From Candidatus Omnitrophota bacterium (GTDB lineage Bacteria; Omnitrophota; Gorgyraeia; Gygaellales; Profunditerraquicolaceae): a stretch of DNA of 8,230 bases. Every line of letters begins with the position of its first letter. Position 1 is the first letter of the stretch. A model generated the notes under the pieces. That model did no database searches. It was not told the origin of the DNA and saw only the letters and a list, made by a program, of their open reading frames with translations. The stretch lies in NCBI GenBank assembly GCA_030691585.1, contig JAUYEC010000065.1, positions 1 through 8,230 on the forward strand, read 5' to 3'. Positions 1 to 7,345 of the stretch are shown in pieces. Position numbers and translations under genes: made by a program.

Positions 1-1
1 G

Positions 2-373
2 CATTATATGGATGAGGCGGAAAATTGCGGCCGGATGGTGCTTATTTATCATGGCACCATCATTGCCCAGGGCAGCCCGCAGGAGATGAAGACCAAGAAT
101 ATGAAGGATGAAGTATTGGATATTGTCCTGCCTGATTCCCAGGATTGGCTGGATAAGATCGCCGGCATTGAAGGGGTCAAAAACGCGGCGCTCTTCGGGG
201 TCAATATTCATACAGTTGTCTTTGACAGCGCTAAGACAATACCGGCGATAAAAGAATTCCTGCAGAAAGCAGGTGTCCAAGATTACAGCGTTGACAAAAT
301 ACTCCCCTCGCTGGAAGACGTGTTTGTTTCTTCAATAGAGGAATATGACCGCACAGAGCCTAAGAAGAATTAA
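2..373 (+). CDS. ABC transporter ATP-binding protein, C-terminal part (5' cut by window)
   Basis: This is the last 123 codons of an ATPase that powers an ABC-2 type exporter in the inner membrane. The reading frame is open from base 2 and begins His-Tyr-Met-Asp-Glu-Ala-Glu, the H-loop region of DrrA/CcmA/YbhF-type ATPases, where the His contacts the ATP gamma-phosphate. It is followed by the usual strand and turn (LIYHGTIIAQGSP) and an accessory C-terminal domain ending PSLEDVFVSSIEE, a typical ending of this subfamily. Walker A, signature and Walker B motifs must lie upstream of the window, so it cannot be seen whether this is a single ATPase or the second half of a tandem one as in YbhF. 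The Met at 8 is internal, not a start. Its end overlaps the first permease by 29 nt, implying translational coupling and one complex. Confidence 0.93.
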   Translation, partial: HYMDEAENCGRMVLIYHGTIIAQGSPQEMKTKNMKDEVLDIVLPDSQDWLDKIAGIEGVKNAALFGVNIHTVVFDSAKTIPAIKEFLQKAGVQDYSVDKILPSLEDVFVSSIEEYDRTEPKKN

Positions 374-1487
374 AGCCATAGCCTGGAAAGAATTCATCCA
401 GATCAAGCGCGACCCGCGCAGCCTGGGCCTGGCCCTAGCTTTGCCCATATTTTTACTTTTTATCTTCGGCTACGGCCTTAGCCTCGACATTGACCATGTG
501 CGCACCGTAGTCTGGAACCAGGATGCCTCATCGGTACTCACCCGTAATTTTCTGCTTAATTTCAAAAATTCTAAATACTTTGAGATCATCCGCTATACCG
601 ACAATTACCGGGATATCCAGCATATGCTTGATAGCGGAGAAGCAATGATGGCCCTGGTCATCCCGAAAGATTTTTCTCATTATATCGAATCCGGCACAAA
701 GGCCCCCCTGCAGTTATTGATCGACGGCAGCGACGCCAATACCGCTATTATCGCCAAGGGCTATGTGCAGGCGGTGGTGGAAAAATATAACGCGCAGCTT
801 TTAACCGATGCCTTTGAAGAATACGGCATCGGCCCTCCGCAGAATTTGGACGCCCGCTCAAGGGTCTGGTTCAATATGGGCCTGACCAGCACCTGGTTCA
901 TCGTTCCCGGTGTCATCGCGATGATCATTATGATCATTTCGTCGCTCTTGACTTCTATCTGTGTCGCGCGGGAGTGGGAGAGAGGCACTATGGAGCAATT
1001 GATCTCTACTCCGGTAAAGGCGCCGGAGCTTATCTTCGGCAAATTTATCCCTTATTTTGTCATCGGTTTCATTGACCTTACCATGGGGATATTGATGGCT
1101 ATATTTCTATTCGGAGTCCCCTTCAGGGGCAGTTATACCCTGTTTATAATTTTAAGCTCGTTTTTTTTGACCGGCGCCTTGTCGCAGGGCATCTGGATCT
1201 CGGTTGTCGCCAAGACCCAGCTGATGGCCAGTCAAATGGCCACCCTGACCACAATGATACCGACCGTGCTTTTATCCGGTTTTATCTACCCGATCTTTAA
1301 TATGCCCAAGTTTGTCCAGGCAATAACCTATCTTGTCCCGGCGCGGTATTATATCGTTGTTTTGAGAGATCTGTTCCTCAAGGCCGCCGGGATCGGCAAT
1401 ATCTGGGATGAGGGCCTGTTTTTATTCCTCTTTGCAATTTTAATGTTTGGCCTTGCCATAATAAAATTCAAAAAGAAGGTGGCTTAA
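345..1487 (+). CDS. ABC-2 type transporter permease (YbhS/YbhR-like), first of two
   Basis: A 380-residue inner-membrane permease, the usual length for the YbhS/YbhR group. One membrane segment lies near residues 29-47, then a large periplasmic domain to about 180. A C-terminal bundle follows at about 183-208, 234-258, 264-288, 298-318 and 355-375. Between the second and third segments is the family's cytoplasmic motif, AREWERGTMEQLISTPVKAP (208-227), with E-x-G-T-x-E-x-L, which probably docks on the ATPase. The N-terminal amphipathic stretch WKEFIQIKRDPR is also typical. The ATG at 345 lies inside the preceding ATPase gene and has an AGAGG just upstream (337-341), which is close to the start but supports coupling. 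It probably forms a heterodimer with the next gene. The exported substrate (drug, lipid or other) cannot be read from the sequence. Confidence 0.93.
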   Translation: MTAQSLRRIKAIAWKEFIQIKRDPRSLGLALALPIFLLFIFGYGLSLDIDHVRTVVWNQDASSVLTRNFLLNFKNSKYFEIIRYTDNYRDIQHMLDSGEAMMALVIPKDFSHYIESGTKAPLQLLIDGSDANTAIIAKGYVQAVVEKYNAQLLTDAFEEYGIGPPQNLDARSRVWFNMGLTSTWFIVPGVIAMIIMIISSLLTSICVAREWERGTMEQLISTPVKAPELIFGKFIPYFVIGFIDLTMGILMAIFLFGVPFRGSYTLFIILSSFFLTGALSQGIWISVVAKTQLMASQMATLTTMIPTVLLSGFIYPIFNMPKFVQAITYLVPARYYIVVLRDLFLKAAGIGNIWDEGLFLFLFAILMFGLAIIKFKKKVA

Positions 1488-2618
1488 ATGAGCCTTGAAC
1501 GGATACTAGCGATTTTAGTCAAGGAATTCAAGCAAGTCTTCCGTGATCCGCGGATGAAGACAATCATTTTTATTACACCGCTGGTGCAGGTCCTGATTTT
1601 TGGTTATGCCGCCAATAGGGACATTAATTACGTGCCCACCGCTATTCTTGACCGGGATAATACCGTAGAGAGCCGGGAGCTTTTACGCAGGTTTACTTTT
1701 TCAAAATATTTTATTCCCGAGTACTATATCAGCACGGAGAGAGAACAGAACGATGTCCTTAATAAGGGCAAGGCCAGCGTGGTCATTCACATTGACCGCG
1801 GTTTTGGCCGTAACCTTGAAGCCGGCAAAGACGCCGCGGTCCAGTTTGCTTTTGACGGCACGGATTCAAATACCGCGATGATCATTATGGGCTATGCCAA
1901 TACTATCGTCAGTGGTTTCCAGCGGGATGTGCTAAAGAATCAGGCGCAGGCAAAAGGCTGGACCGGTGATTTTCCGGAGGTCGACCTCCATGACCGCGCC
2001 TGGTTCAACGGAAACCTGGTTACCAGGGATTATTATCTGCCCGGGGTCATCGCTATGATCGTGACCATGATGTCATTATTATTGACCTCGATGGCCATTG
2101 TCAAGGAGAAGGAAATAGGCACGATGGAACAACTCATCGTCAGCCCCCTGCGGCCGCTTGAGCTTATTTTAGGCAAGCTTCTTCCTTTCGCGGTCATAGC
2201 GCTTGTCCAGGTGGCCCTGATCACGGTGCTGGGTGTTTTGTGGTTTAAGGTACCGTTAAGGGGCAACTTATTTTTATTACTTTTCTCCACCTGTATATAT
2301 TTATTTACCACCCTGGGGATAGGGTTGTTTATTTCCACGATATCGTCAACCCAGCAGGAGGCGGAGATGTCGATGTTCCTTTTTTATATGCCGACTGTCC
2401 TTTTGTCCGGATTTGCCTACCCGATCGCCTGTATGCCGAAGGCCATCCAGTGGTTTACTTTCGGTAACCCTCTGCGCTATTTTATGGTGGTCACGCGCAG
2501 TATATTCTTAAAAGGCGTGGGAATGGATGTCTTATGGAGACAATTGGTCCCACTTTTTGTCATAGGGCTTGTGGTTATTTCCTTAAGTGTCTTCAGGTTT
2601 CGTAAGAGTTTAAGTTAA
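1488..2618 (+). CDS. ABC-2 type transporter permease (YbhS/YbhR-like), second of two
   Basis: A 376-residue paralogue of the preceding permease with the same plan. It has an N-terminal KEFKQVFRDPR helix, a first membrane segment near 26-42, a periplasmic domain to about 180, and a C-terminal bundle from about 183 to 368. The coupling motif KEKEIGTMEQLIVSPLRPLE (206-225) matches that of its neighbour, and the shared VLLSGFxYPI near 304-313 also marks them as paralogues. The ATG directly follows the stop codon of the first permease with no gap, and AAGGTGG (1476-1482) lies 5 nt upstream as a ribosome site. Two different permeases behind one ATPase suggest a heterodimeric channel as in YbhFSR. 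No clear hairpin plus T-run terminator follows the stop. Confidence 0.93.
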   Translation: MSLERILAILVKEFKQVFRDPRMKTIIFITPLVQVLIFGYAANRDINYVPTAILDRDNTVESRELLRRFTFSKYFIPEYYISTEREQNDVLNKGKASVVIHIDRGFGRNLEAGKDAAVQFAFDGTDSNTAMIIMGYANTIVSGFQRDVLKNQAQAKGWTGDFPEVDLHDRAWFNGNLVTRDYYLPGVIAMIVTMMSLLLTSMAIVKEKEIGTMEQLIVSPLRPLELILGKLLPFAVIALVQVALITVLGVLWFKVPLRGNLFLLLFSTCIYLFTTLGIGLFISTISSTQQEAEMSMFLFYMPTVLLSGFAYPIACMPKAIQWFTFGNPLRYFMVVTRSIFLKGVGMDVLWRQLVPLFVIGLVVISLSVFRFRKSLS

Positions 2619-2628
2619 GGTAAAAACA

Positions 2629-2657
2629 TTGACAAAATTAAAAATATGATTTACCAT
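2629..2657 (+). promoter_or_regulatory. Putative sigma70-type promoter for the abrB-tolC-macAB operon
   Basis: A perfect TTGACA (2629-2634) is followed after 17 nt by TACCAT (2652-2657), a 4/6 match to TATAAT, in a strongly AT-rich stretch. It starts 11 nt after the permease stop and about 100 nt before the regulator's ATG. The -10 region falls between the arms of an inverted AATCATA repeat, so binding there would block transcription. The -35 is convincing and the -10 is weak. Confidence 0.5.
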
Positions 2658-2712
2658 ATTAATCATACATTACATACATATTGATTAAATCATACAAATA
2701 TAATTAATCATA
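2645..2712 (+). promoter_or_regulatory. Cluster of AATCATA heptamers, likely operator
   Basis: AATCATA occurs at 2661-2667, 2688-2694 and 2706-2712, and its reverse complement TATGATT at 2645-2651. The first two sites form an inverted repeat, TATGATT-9 nt-AATCATA, which extends to 8 of 9 matching bases per arm. The third sits in a second palindrome, TGATT-a-AATCA (2682-2692). The fourth is part of TTAATCATA, which also occurs at 2659-2667. The region lies between the promoter-like site and the start of an AbrB/SpoVT-type DNA-binding gene. Such proteins often repress their own operon through AT-rich sites, so this is the likely operator. Some recurrence is expected in AT-rich DNA, but four copies in 68 bp with symmetry is striking. 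Confidence 0.55.
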
Positions 2713-2724
2713 TTCAATAGAATC

Positions 2725-2730
2725 GGAGGA
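2725..2730 (+). promoter_or_regulatory. Ribosome binding site of the AbrB-like gene
   Basis: GGAGGA, 7 nt before the ATG at 2738. It is a strong Shine-Dalgarno match with good spacing and fixes the start of this short gene. Confidence 0.85.
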
Positions 2731-2737
2731 TGACGCT

Positions 2738-2974
2738 ATGAGAAGCCTGCAAAAGCAAAAGATATTCGGGACGGTTACTGTGGGCGAGAGGGGCCAGATC
2801 GTGATCCCGGCTGAACTAAGAAAAAAGTTTAAGGTTAAGCCCGGAGACCGGCTGGTAGCCTTTGCCAAGCACAGGATGTTTGGTTTTATCCAGGTGGAAG
2901 AATTCAACCGTTTTGTCTCGGAGTTATCAAAGATGGCCTCTAAATTCAGGAGCAGAAAGGCTAAAAGCCGGTAA
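2738..2974 (+). CDS. AbrB/MazE/SpoVT-family DNA-binding protein
   Basis: A 78-residue protein. Residues 9-55 form a SpoVT-AbrB swapped-hairpin domain. TVTVGERGQIVIPAELRKKF (12-31) carries the family's G-x-(I/V)-x-(I/V)-P-x-(E/D)-(L/I/V)-R-(K/R) pattern, followed by V-K-P-G-D-R-L. The rest is a short helix and a very basic tail (KFRSRKAKSR, 69-78), consistent with DNA binding. A strong ribosome site precedes the ATG. The gene opens the pump operon and its stop lies only 4 nt before the channel gene's start. Some relatives are MazE-type antitoxins, but no toxin-like gene adjoins it, so a transcriptional regulator of this operon is more likely. The AATCATA cluster just upstream is its probable target (inference). 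Confidence 0.9.
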   Translation: MRSLQKQKIFGTVTVGERGQIVIPAELRKKFKVKPGDRLVAFAKHRMFGFIQVEEFNRFVSELSKMASKFRSRKAKSR

Positions 2975-2978
2975 GTTT

Positions 2979-4259
2979 ATGTTTAATAAGTTTTTAGGGA
3001 TTATATTTATTTCAGTTATTTACTTGAATATCGGCGTTGGGAGGCTTTGTGCCGAAGAGGAGATCCTTAGCTGGCAGGATTGCGTCAGGGAAGCGGCTAA
3101 GAACCATCCTGACCTGATCGCGGCGGAAGAAGTGGTAAAGCAAAACCAGGCGAATACGCATATCGTCTCAAGTGCTATTTATCCGCAGATCAATAGCAGC
3201 TTGACCGCCGCGACATCAAGAAGCGATAGCGGTAAGGGCGCCACTGTCGGCGACGCGTATAATTACGGCCTGAGCGCCTCGCAGTTGATTTTTGACGGGG
3301 CAAAGACCCTGAATAATATTAAAGCTGCCGGAGAGACTTTAAATGCTTCAAAGCAAGGCTACAGGTTTGCTTCTACTACGGTCAGGTTTAACCTGCGCTC
3401 GGCATTCATCAGCCTTTTAAATGCCCAGGAAAACTTAAACATCACACGGCAGATATTTGATATCAGGAGGTCAAATCTGGAATTGATCACCTTGCGCTAT
3501 GAATCGGGATTAGAACACAAGGGCGCGCTCTTGACCGCCGAGGCAGACCTGGCCCAGGCAAGGTACAATATGGCGCAGGCGCAAAGAAATGTTGATGTAG
3601 CACAGGGCCAATTGACCCAGCAATTAGGCAGGGAAGAATTAATCCCGATGCGCGTCCTGGGAGATTTTCAGGTCCAGGAAACCGCTAAAGATAAGCCGGA
3701 TTTCACCGCACTTATAAAAAATAATCCTTCTTTGCTGCAATTGGACGCGCAGAAAAAATCGGCCGCGTTCGCGTTGAAGTCAGTGTACGCGAATTTTTAT
3801 CCGACATTAACCGGTTCAGCCGGAGCCAATAATAACGGCGCTAAATGGACGCCGAAAGCCAACCAGTGGAATATGGGCTTGAGTGTATCTATGCCCATCT
3901 TTGAAGGCGGCCTGCGTTTTGCCCAGGTGGACCAGGCCAGGGGCGTATTGAACCAGCTTGTCGCTAACGAAAAGAGCACGCGCGACAATTTAATTTATTC
4001 ACTTGAGCAGACTTGGGCAGCCCTGCAGGACGCGGTAGACAATGTGGACGTGCAGAAGCTGAATCTTACCGCCACAGAGGAGCGTTCAAAAATAGCGCAG
4101 GCGCAGTATTCAATAGGTTTTATCAGTTTTGATAACTGGACGATCATTGAAAATAACCTGGTGTCGGCAAAGCAAAAATTCCTGGTTGCTCAGGCGGCTG
4201 CCTTGAGTGCCGAGGCCGGCTGGATCAAGGCGAAAGGAGAAACGTTAGAATATGATTAA
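2979..4259 (+). CDS. TolC-family outer membrane efflux protein
   Basis: A 426-residue outer-membrane channel subunit. Trimers of this family form a beta-barrel with a long periplasmic alpha-helical tunnel that receives cargo from inner-membrane pumps. The N-terminus MFNKFLGIIFISVIYLNIGVG is a signal peptide, with likely cleavage after LCA (about residue 25) before EEE. The Cys is not in a good lipobox, as Leu precedes it. Two OEP repeats follow, about 30-215 and 235-420, both rich in Ala/Gln/Asn heptad-like helices. The frame is open upstream to an ATG at 2862, but that stretch lies inside the AbrB-like gene and would bury the signal peptide, so 2979 is chosen. Only a weak GGTAAG precedes it, so it probably relies on reinitiation after the regulator's stop. 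It overlaps the adaptor gene by 8 nt. It serves MacAB here and possibly the upstream ABC-2 exporter. Confidence 0.92.
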   Translation: MFNKFLGIIFISVIYLNIGVGRLCAEEEILSWQDCVREAAKNHPDLIAAEEVVKQNQANTHIVSSAIYPQINSSLTAATSRSDSGKGATVGDAYNYGLSASQLIFDGAKTLNNIKAAGETLNASKQGYRFASTTVRFNLRSAFISLLNAQENLNITRQIFDIRRSNLELITLRYESGLEHKGALLTAEADLAQARYNMAQAQRNVDVAQGQLTQQLGREELIPMRVLGDFQVQETAKDKPDFTALIKNNPSLLQLDAQKKSAAFALKSVYANFYPTLTGSAGANNNGAKWTPKANQWNMGLSVSMPIFEGGLRFAQVDQARGVLNQLVANEKSTRDNLIYSLEQTWAALQDAVDNVDVQKLNLTATEERSKIAQAQYSIGFISFDNWTIIENNLVSAKQKFLVAQAAALSAEAGWIKAKGETLEYD

Positions 4260-5226
4260 AAAACTAAAAATTTCGTTGATTCTGCTGGTTGTCTTAGGCG
4301 CTGCCGCTTTTATCGTAATAAAGGCCATGCCTAAGCAAGGCGCCGAAGAGATCATCAAGGAGGTGCCGCCGTTTCGCGGCACCATAGAGCAGGTAGTTTC
4401 TACGACGGGCACTGTTCTGCCGAAGAATCGCCTCGAGATCAAACCTCCGGTCCCCGGCCGCATTGAGAGTATTTTAGTCAGCGAAGGCCAAGATGTAAAA
4501 ACCGGCCAGCTCCTGGCCTGGATGAGTTCTACGGAGAGGGCGGCTTTATTAGATGCCGCGCGTGGGCAGGGCGAGAAGGAATTGAAATACTGGGAGCAGG
4601 CTTATAAGCCCATAGCGCTTCTGGCACCCATAGACGCGGAGGTGATTGTCGCGACCATGCAGCCCGGCCAGACCGTGACTACTGCCGACGCGGTGGTGGT
4701 GCTCTCTGACCGCCTGATCGTGCGCGCGCAGGTGGATGAAACAGACATAGGCAAGGTCAAACTTGGCCAGAAGGCAGTAGTCAGCCTTGACGCTTATCCG
4801 GAGAACAAAGTTAGCGCCGATGTTGACCACATATACTATGAGTCAGAAACGGTGAATAACGTCACCATATACAGAGTTGACCTTATCCCCAAGGAGATCC
4901 CGCCTTTTTTCCGCTCCGGGATGAACGCGACTATAAACTTTATCGTGGACTCCAGGAAAGACGCCTTGCTTATTCCCCTGGAAGCCCTGCATAAAGAAAA
5001 GGACGAAGTCTACGTTTTAAAAATTAACGGCGGTGCGGAGCCGGTAAAGCAACCGGTTGTGATCGGAATGAGTGATGACAAAAATGCCCAGATCATCTCT
5101 GGTATCGGGCTTGGCGATAAGGTTGTGGTCAAAAAGAAAAAAATTAATTTGCAGAAAAATAATACCGGGAGTAACCCTTTTTCGCCTTTTGGCGCAAGAG
5201 GCTCAGCTCCCAGGACGCCGCATTAA
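4252..5226 (+). CDS. macA: Periplasmic adaptor (membrane fusion protein), MacA-like with short hairpin
   Basis: A 324-residue adaptor linking the MacB-type pump to the TolC channel. Residues 7-24 form an N-terminal membrane anchor with no lipobox. The lipoyl-like domain is split in two: 60-91 (LEIKPPVPGRIESILVSEGQ and following) and about 120-152 (APIDAEVIVATMQPGQTV). Between them only about 28 residues (92-119) form the alpha-hairpin, far less than in E. coli MacA. A beta-barrel domain (about 155-232, with VDETDIGKVKLGQ) and a membrane-proximal domain (about 235-295) follow. The tail after 296 is Lys/Asn/Pro-rich and probably disordered. GGAG (4236-4239) lies 12 nt before the ATG, which overlaps the end of the channel gene. 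macB follows after 3 nt. The assignment to the HlyD/MacA superfamily is firm; strict MacA equivalence is less so. Confidence 0.88.
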   Translation: MIKKLKISLILLVVLGAAAFIVIKAMPKQGAEEIIKEVPPFRGTIEQVVSTTGTVLPKNRLEIKPPVPGRIESILVSEGQDVKTGQLLAWMSSTERAALLDAARGQGEKELKYWEQAYKPIALLAPIDAEVIVATMQPGQTVTTADAVVVLSDRLIVRAQVDETDIGKVKLGQKAVVSLDAYPENKVSADVDHIYYESETVNNVTIYRVDLIPKEIPPFFRSGMNATINFIVDSRKDALLIPLEALHKEKDEVYVLKINGGAEPVKQPVVIGMSDDKNAQIISGIGLGDKVVVKKKKINLQKNNTGSNPFSPFGARGSAPRTPH

Positions 5227-5229
5227 AAG

Positions 5230-7200
5230 ATGATAGAAGTAAAAAAAATACATAAGACCTACTTAATGGGCAAGGTGGAGGTCAAGGCCCTGGATGATGT
5301 TTCCTTAAAAATTACCTCCGGAGAATTCGTGGCGATTATGGGGGCCTCCGGTTCCGGCAAGTCCACGCTGATGCATGTTTTGGGGTTACTGGACCGGCCG
5401 GACAGCGGCGCCTATTATCTCGGCGGACAGGATATTACAAAAACCTCCGACGAAGAATTAGCGGCCTTGCGCAACAGGGTGGTGGGTTTTGTTTTTCAGC
5501 AGTTTCATCTCCTGCCGCGTATGACCGCCTTAGAAAACGCCGAACTCCCCCTGGTCTATGCCGGTAAAAGGCATTTAAGAGAAAGGGCAGAGAAAGAAAT
5601 AGAGGGCGTGGGCCTAAAAGACAGGATGTATCATCGGCCTAATGAGATGTCCGGCGGCCAGCAGCAAAGAGTAGCTATCGCAAGGTCCCTGGTCAACGAC
5701 CCGTTTATCATATTGGCGGATGAGCCGACAGGCAACCTCGATTCAAAAAGCAAAGAAGAGATCATCGCCATATTAAAGTCTCTTAACCAGAAAGGCAAGA
5801 CCATAGTCATTGTCACCCACGAGAAAGAAGTCGCAATACACGCGCGCAGGATAATCCAGATGCGCGACGGAAAGATCATTTCCGATGAATCCAAGGATGA
5901 CAGGCCAAAGGCAGAAGAACTTGTTTCTTTAGAGGATGAAGCGGTAAATGAGATCCTATCGCGGCCGCGCGGATCCACGGGTGAGACAAAATTCATAGAT
6001 TACCTGAGGCAGGCAGTATCTACGATGTTGACGCATAAAATGCGTTCGTTATTATCCATATTAGGTATTCTTATCGGTGTGGCCGCGGTGATCGCGATGC
6101 TGGCTTTGGGGAGTGGTGCTAAAGAAGCCATTGAAAAACAACTGGCGTCTTTGGGCTCTAACCTTTTATTGGTCAGGCCCGGCTCGGCTAAGGTCCAGGG
6201 CATCGCCATGGAAGCCGGGGCAGTCACCCGTTTTACCTTCAACGACGTGGCGGCAATAGATAAACTGACCGATCTTGTAGCCAGGGCCTATGCTTCGGTT
6301 TCAGGCCGCGGGCAGCTGGTTTATGGCAATAAGAACTGGAATACGCAGATCGAAGGCGATGGCACGGCTTACCCGCAAATGCGCGCGGCAGAGCCGACTG
6401 TGGGCAGATTTTTTACCGATCAGGAAGTAAAAATGAGGGACAAAGTCGTGGTCATCGGCCTGACTGTGGCCAGAGAACTTTTCGGTGACACCGATCCCCT
6501 CGGGGAGACGATAAAGATAAATTTGAACAATTTCCGGGTCATCGGGATATTGCCGGAAAAGGGAGCCAATGCTTTTCATGACCAGGATGATCTGGTGGTG
6601 ATCCCGGTAACTACTGCAATGTACAGGGTATTCGGGAAGCAATATATTGATTCGATCTTTGTGGAAGCGGCGGGGCCGGATCTCCTGGACGCGGCCCAGG
6701 AATCAATCTCAAAGATCATCATAAAACAACACCATCTATCTAAGGATGAGGAAGACTCTTTTCAGATACGCAATATGGCCGATATCAAGAAGACATTGGA
6801 GGCTACGACTAAGACAATGTCGCTTTTGTTGGGGTCGATCGCCGCGATCTCGCTTGTTGTCGGAGGCATAGGTATTATGAATATCATGTTGGTTTCGGTT
6901 ACCGAGCGCACGCGCGAGATCGGCCTGCGCAAGGCCATCGGTGCAACCAATAAGGATATCATGGTGCAGTTTTTGATCGAGGCAATATTGATGTCGTTTA
7001 TCGGCGGCGTATCCGGCATCTTATTGGGGAGCGGGGCCGCGGCCCTCATAACTTTTTTTGCCGGATGGGCCGCGCGCGTTTCTTTATCCAGCGTCGTCCT
7101 TTCTACTACGTTTTCCTTACTCGTAGGCATGGTCTTCGGGCTCTGGCCGGCGAAAAAAGCGTCTCAACTTGACCCGATCGAGGCCTTAAGATACGAGTAG
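5230..7200 (+). CDS. macB: MacB-like ABC exporter, fused ATPase and permease
   Basis: 656 residues, close to E. coli MacB (648). The N-terminal ATPase has Walker A GASGSGKST (38-46), a Q-loop at FVFQQFHLL (87-95), signature MSGGQQQR (140-147, Met replacing the usual Leu), Walker B FIILADEP (159-166, catalytic Glu165) and H-loop His197. A linker leads to the first membrane segment (about 272-294) and a periplasmic MacB-type core (about 295-528). Three C-terminal membrane segments follow at about 531-556, 577-612 and 620-642, with the coupling motif TERTREIGLRKAIGA at 558-572 and the usual ending LDPIEALRYE. MacB dimers use ATP for mechanotransmission, driving cargo from the periplasm through the adaptor and TolC (known for the family). 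Substrates are often macrolides, peptides or lipids; none can be assigned here. The stop codon lies inside a palindromic repeat. Confidence 0.94.
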   Translation: MIEVKKIHKTYLMGKVEVKALDDVSLKITSGEFVAIMGASGSGKSTLMHVLGLLDRPDSGAYYLGGQDITKTSDEELAALRNRVVGFVFQQFHLLPRMTALENAELPLVYAGKRHLRERAEKEIEGVGLKDRMYHRPNEMSGGQQQRVAIARSLVNDPFIILADEPTGNLDSKSKEEIIAILKSLNQKGKTIVIVTHEKEVAIHARRIIQMRDGKIISDESKDDRPKAEELVSLEDEAVNEILSRPRGSTGETKFIDYLRQAVSTMLTHKMRSLLSILGILIGVAAVIAMLALGSGAKEAIEKQLASLGSNLLLVRPGSAKVQGIAMEAGAVTRFTFNDVAAIDKLTDLVARAYASVSGRGQLVYGNKNWNTQIEGDGTAYPQMRAAEPTVGRFFTDQEVKMRDKVVVIGLTVARELFGDTDPLGETIKINLNNFRVIGILPEKGANAFHDQDDLVVIPVTTAMYRVFGKQYIDSIFVEAAGPDLLDAAQESISKIIIKQHHLSKDEEDSFQIRNMADIKKTLEATTKTMSLLLGSIAAISLVVGGIGIMNIMLVSVTERTREIGLRKAIGATNKDIMVQFLIEAILMSFIGGVSGILLGSGAAALITFFAGWAARVSLSSVVLSTTFSLLVGMVFGLWPAKKASQLDPIEALRYE

Positions 7201-7225
7201 GGACAGGTTTTAAACCTGTCCCTAC
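7197..7225 (+). repeat. 29-nt perfect palindrome A, overlapping the macB stop
   Basis: The arms GTAGGGACAGGTTT (7197-7210) and AAACCTGTCCCTAC (7212-7225) are perfectly complementary around one T. The repeat begins at the last base of macB's final GAG codon and supplies its TAG. The mRNA would form a strong stem at the operon's 3' end, but no T-run follows, so it is not a standard intrinsic terminator. It shares its design with three other copies in the window. Confidence 0.95.
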
Positions 7226-7236
7226 AGCTATGTACT

Positions 7237-7265
7237 GTAGGGGCGGGTTTCAAACCCGCCCCTAC
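7237..7265 (+). repeat. 29-nt perfect palindrome B
   Basis: The arms GTAGGGGCGGGTTT (7237-7250) and AAACCCGCCCCTAC (7252-7265) flank one C. Relative to copy A, arm positions 7 and 9 are G instead of A and the partner bases change accordingly. It starts 40 nt after copy A. The 11-nt linker between them also contributes to an inverted repeat, CTACAG (7222-7227) with CTGTAG (7235-7240). GATT follows directly, as after copy C. Confidence 0.95.
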
Positions 7266-7284
7266 GATTTGTCGTAAATTATTC

Positions 7285-7313
7285 TTGTCAGGGAAAAGTA
7301 TTGTGCGTATAAT
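7285..7313 (+). promoter_or_regulatory. Strong sigma70-type promoter of the STAS gene
   Basis: TTGTCA (7285-7290) and a perfect TATAAT (7308-7313) are separated by exactly 17 nt. Transcription would start near 7320, giving a leader of about 25 nt to the ATG at 7346. It is the best promoter match in the window and shows that the STAS gene can be expressed independently of the pump operon. Confidence 0.8.
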
Positions 7314-7333
7314 AACCTATATGATTCTTTACA

Positions 7334-7340
7334 AGGGAGG
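7334..7340 (+). promoter_or_regulatory. Ribosome binding site deciding the STAS start
   Basis: AGGGAGG lies 5 nt before the ATG at 7346. A GTG at 7340 is in the same frame, but its first base is the last base of this site, so it cannot be the start served by it. Confidence 0.85.
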
Positions 7341-7345
7341 TGTTT

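Noticed and set aside
2738..2974. AbrB-like protein as the antitoxin of a toxin-antitoxin pair
   Set aside because: The next gene is a TolC channel 4 nt downstream and no PIN, MazF or other toxin-like frame adjoins it.
2862..2978. Possible N-terminal extension of the TolC-like protein from an ATG at 2862
   Set aside because: It lies within the AbrB-like gene in another frame, has no membrane-protein character and would place 39 residues before a clear signal peptide starting at 2979.
761..7130. Several open frames of 60-120 codons on the minus strand inside the permease, adaptor and macB genes
   Set aside because: They are fully antisense to well-supported genes, have no ribosome sites or recognisable domains and are low-complexity translations of the opposite strand.
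7197..7265. Palindromes A and B as intrinsic terminators of the macB operon
   Set aside because: The stems are strong, but neither is followed by a T-run on the + strand. They could still pause polymerase or protect the mRNA end, so they are listed only as repeats.
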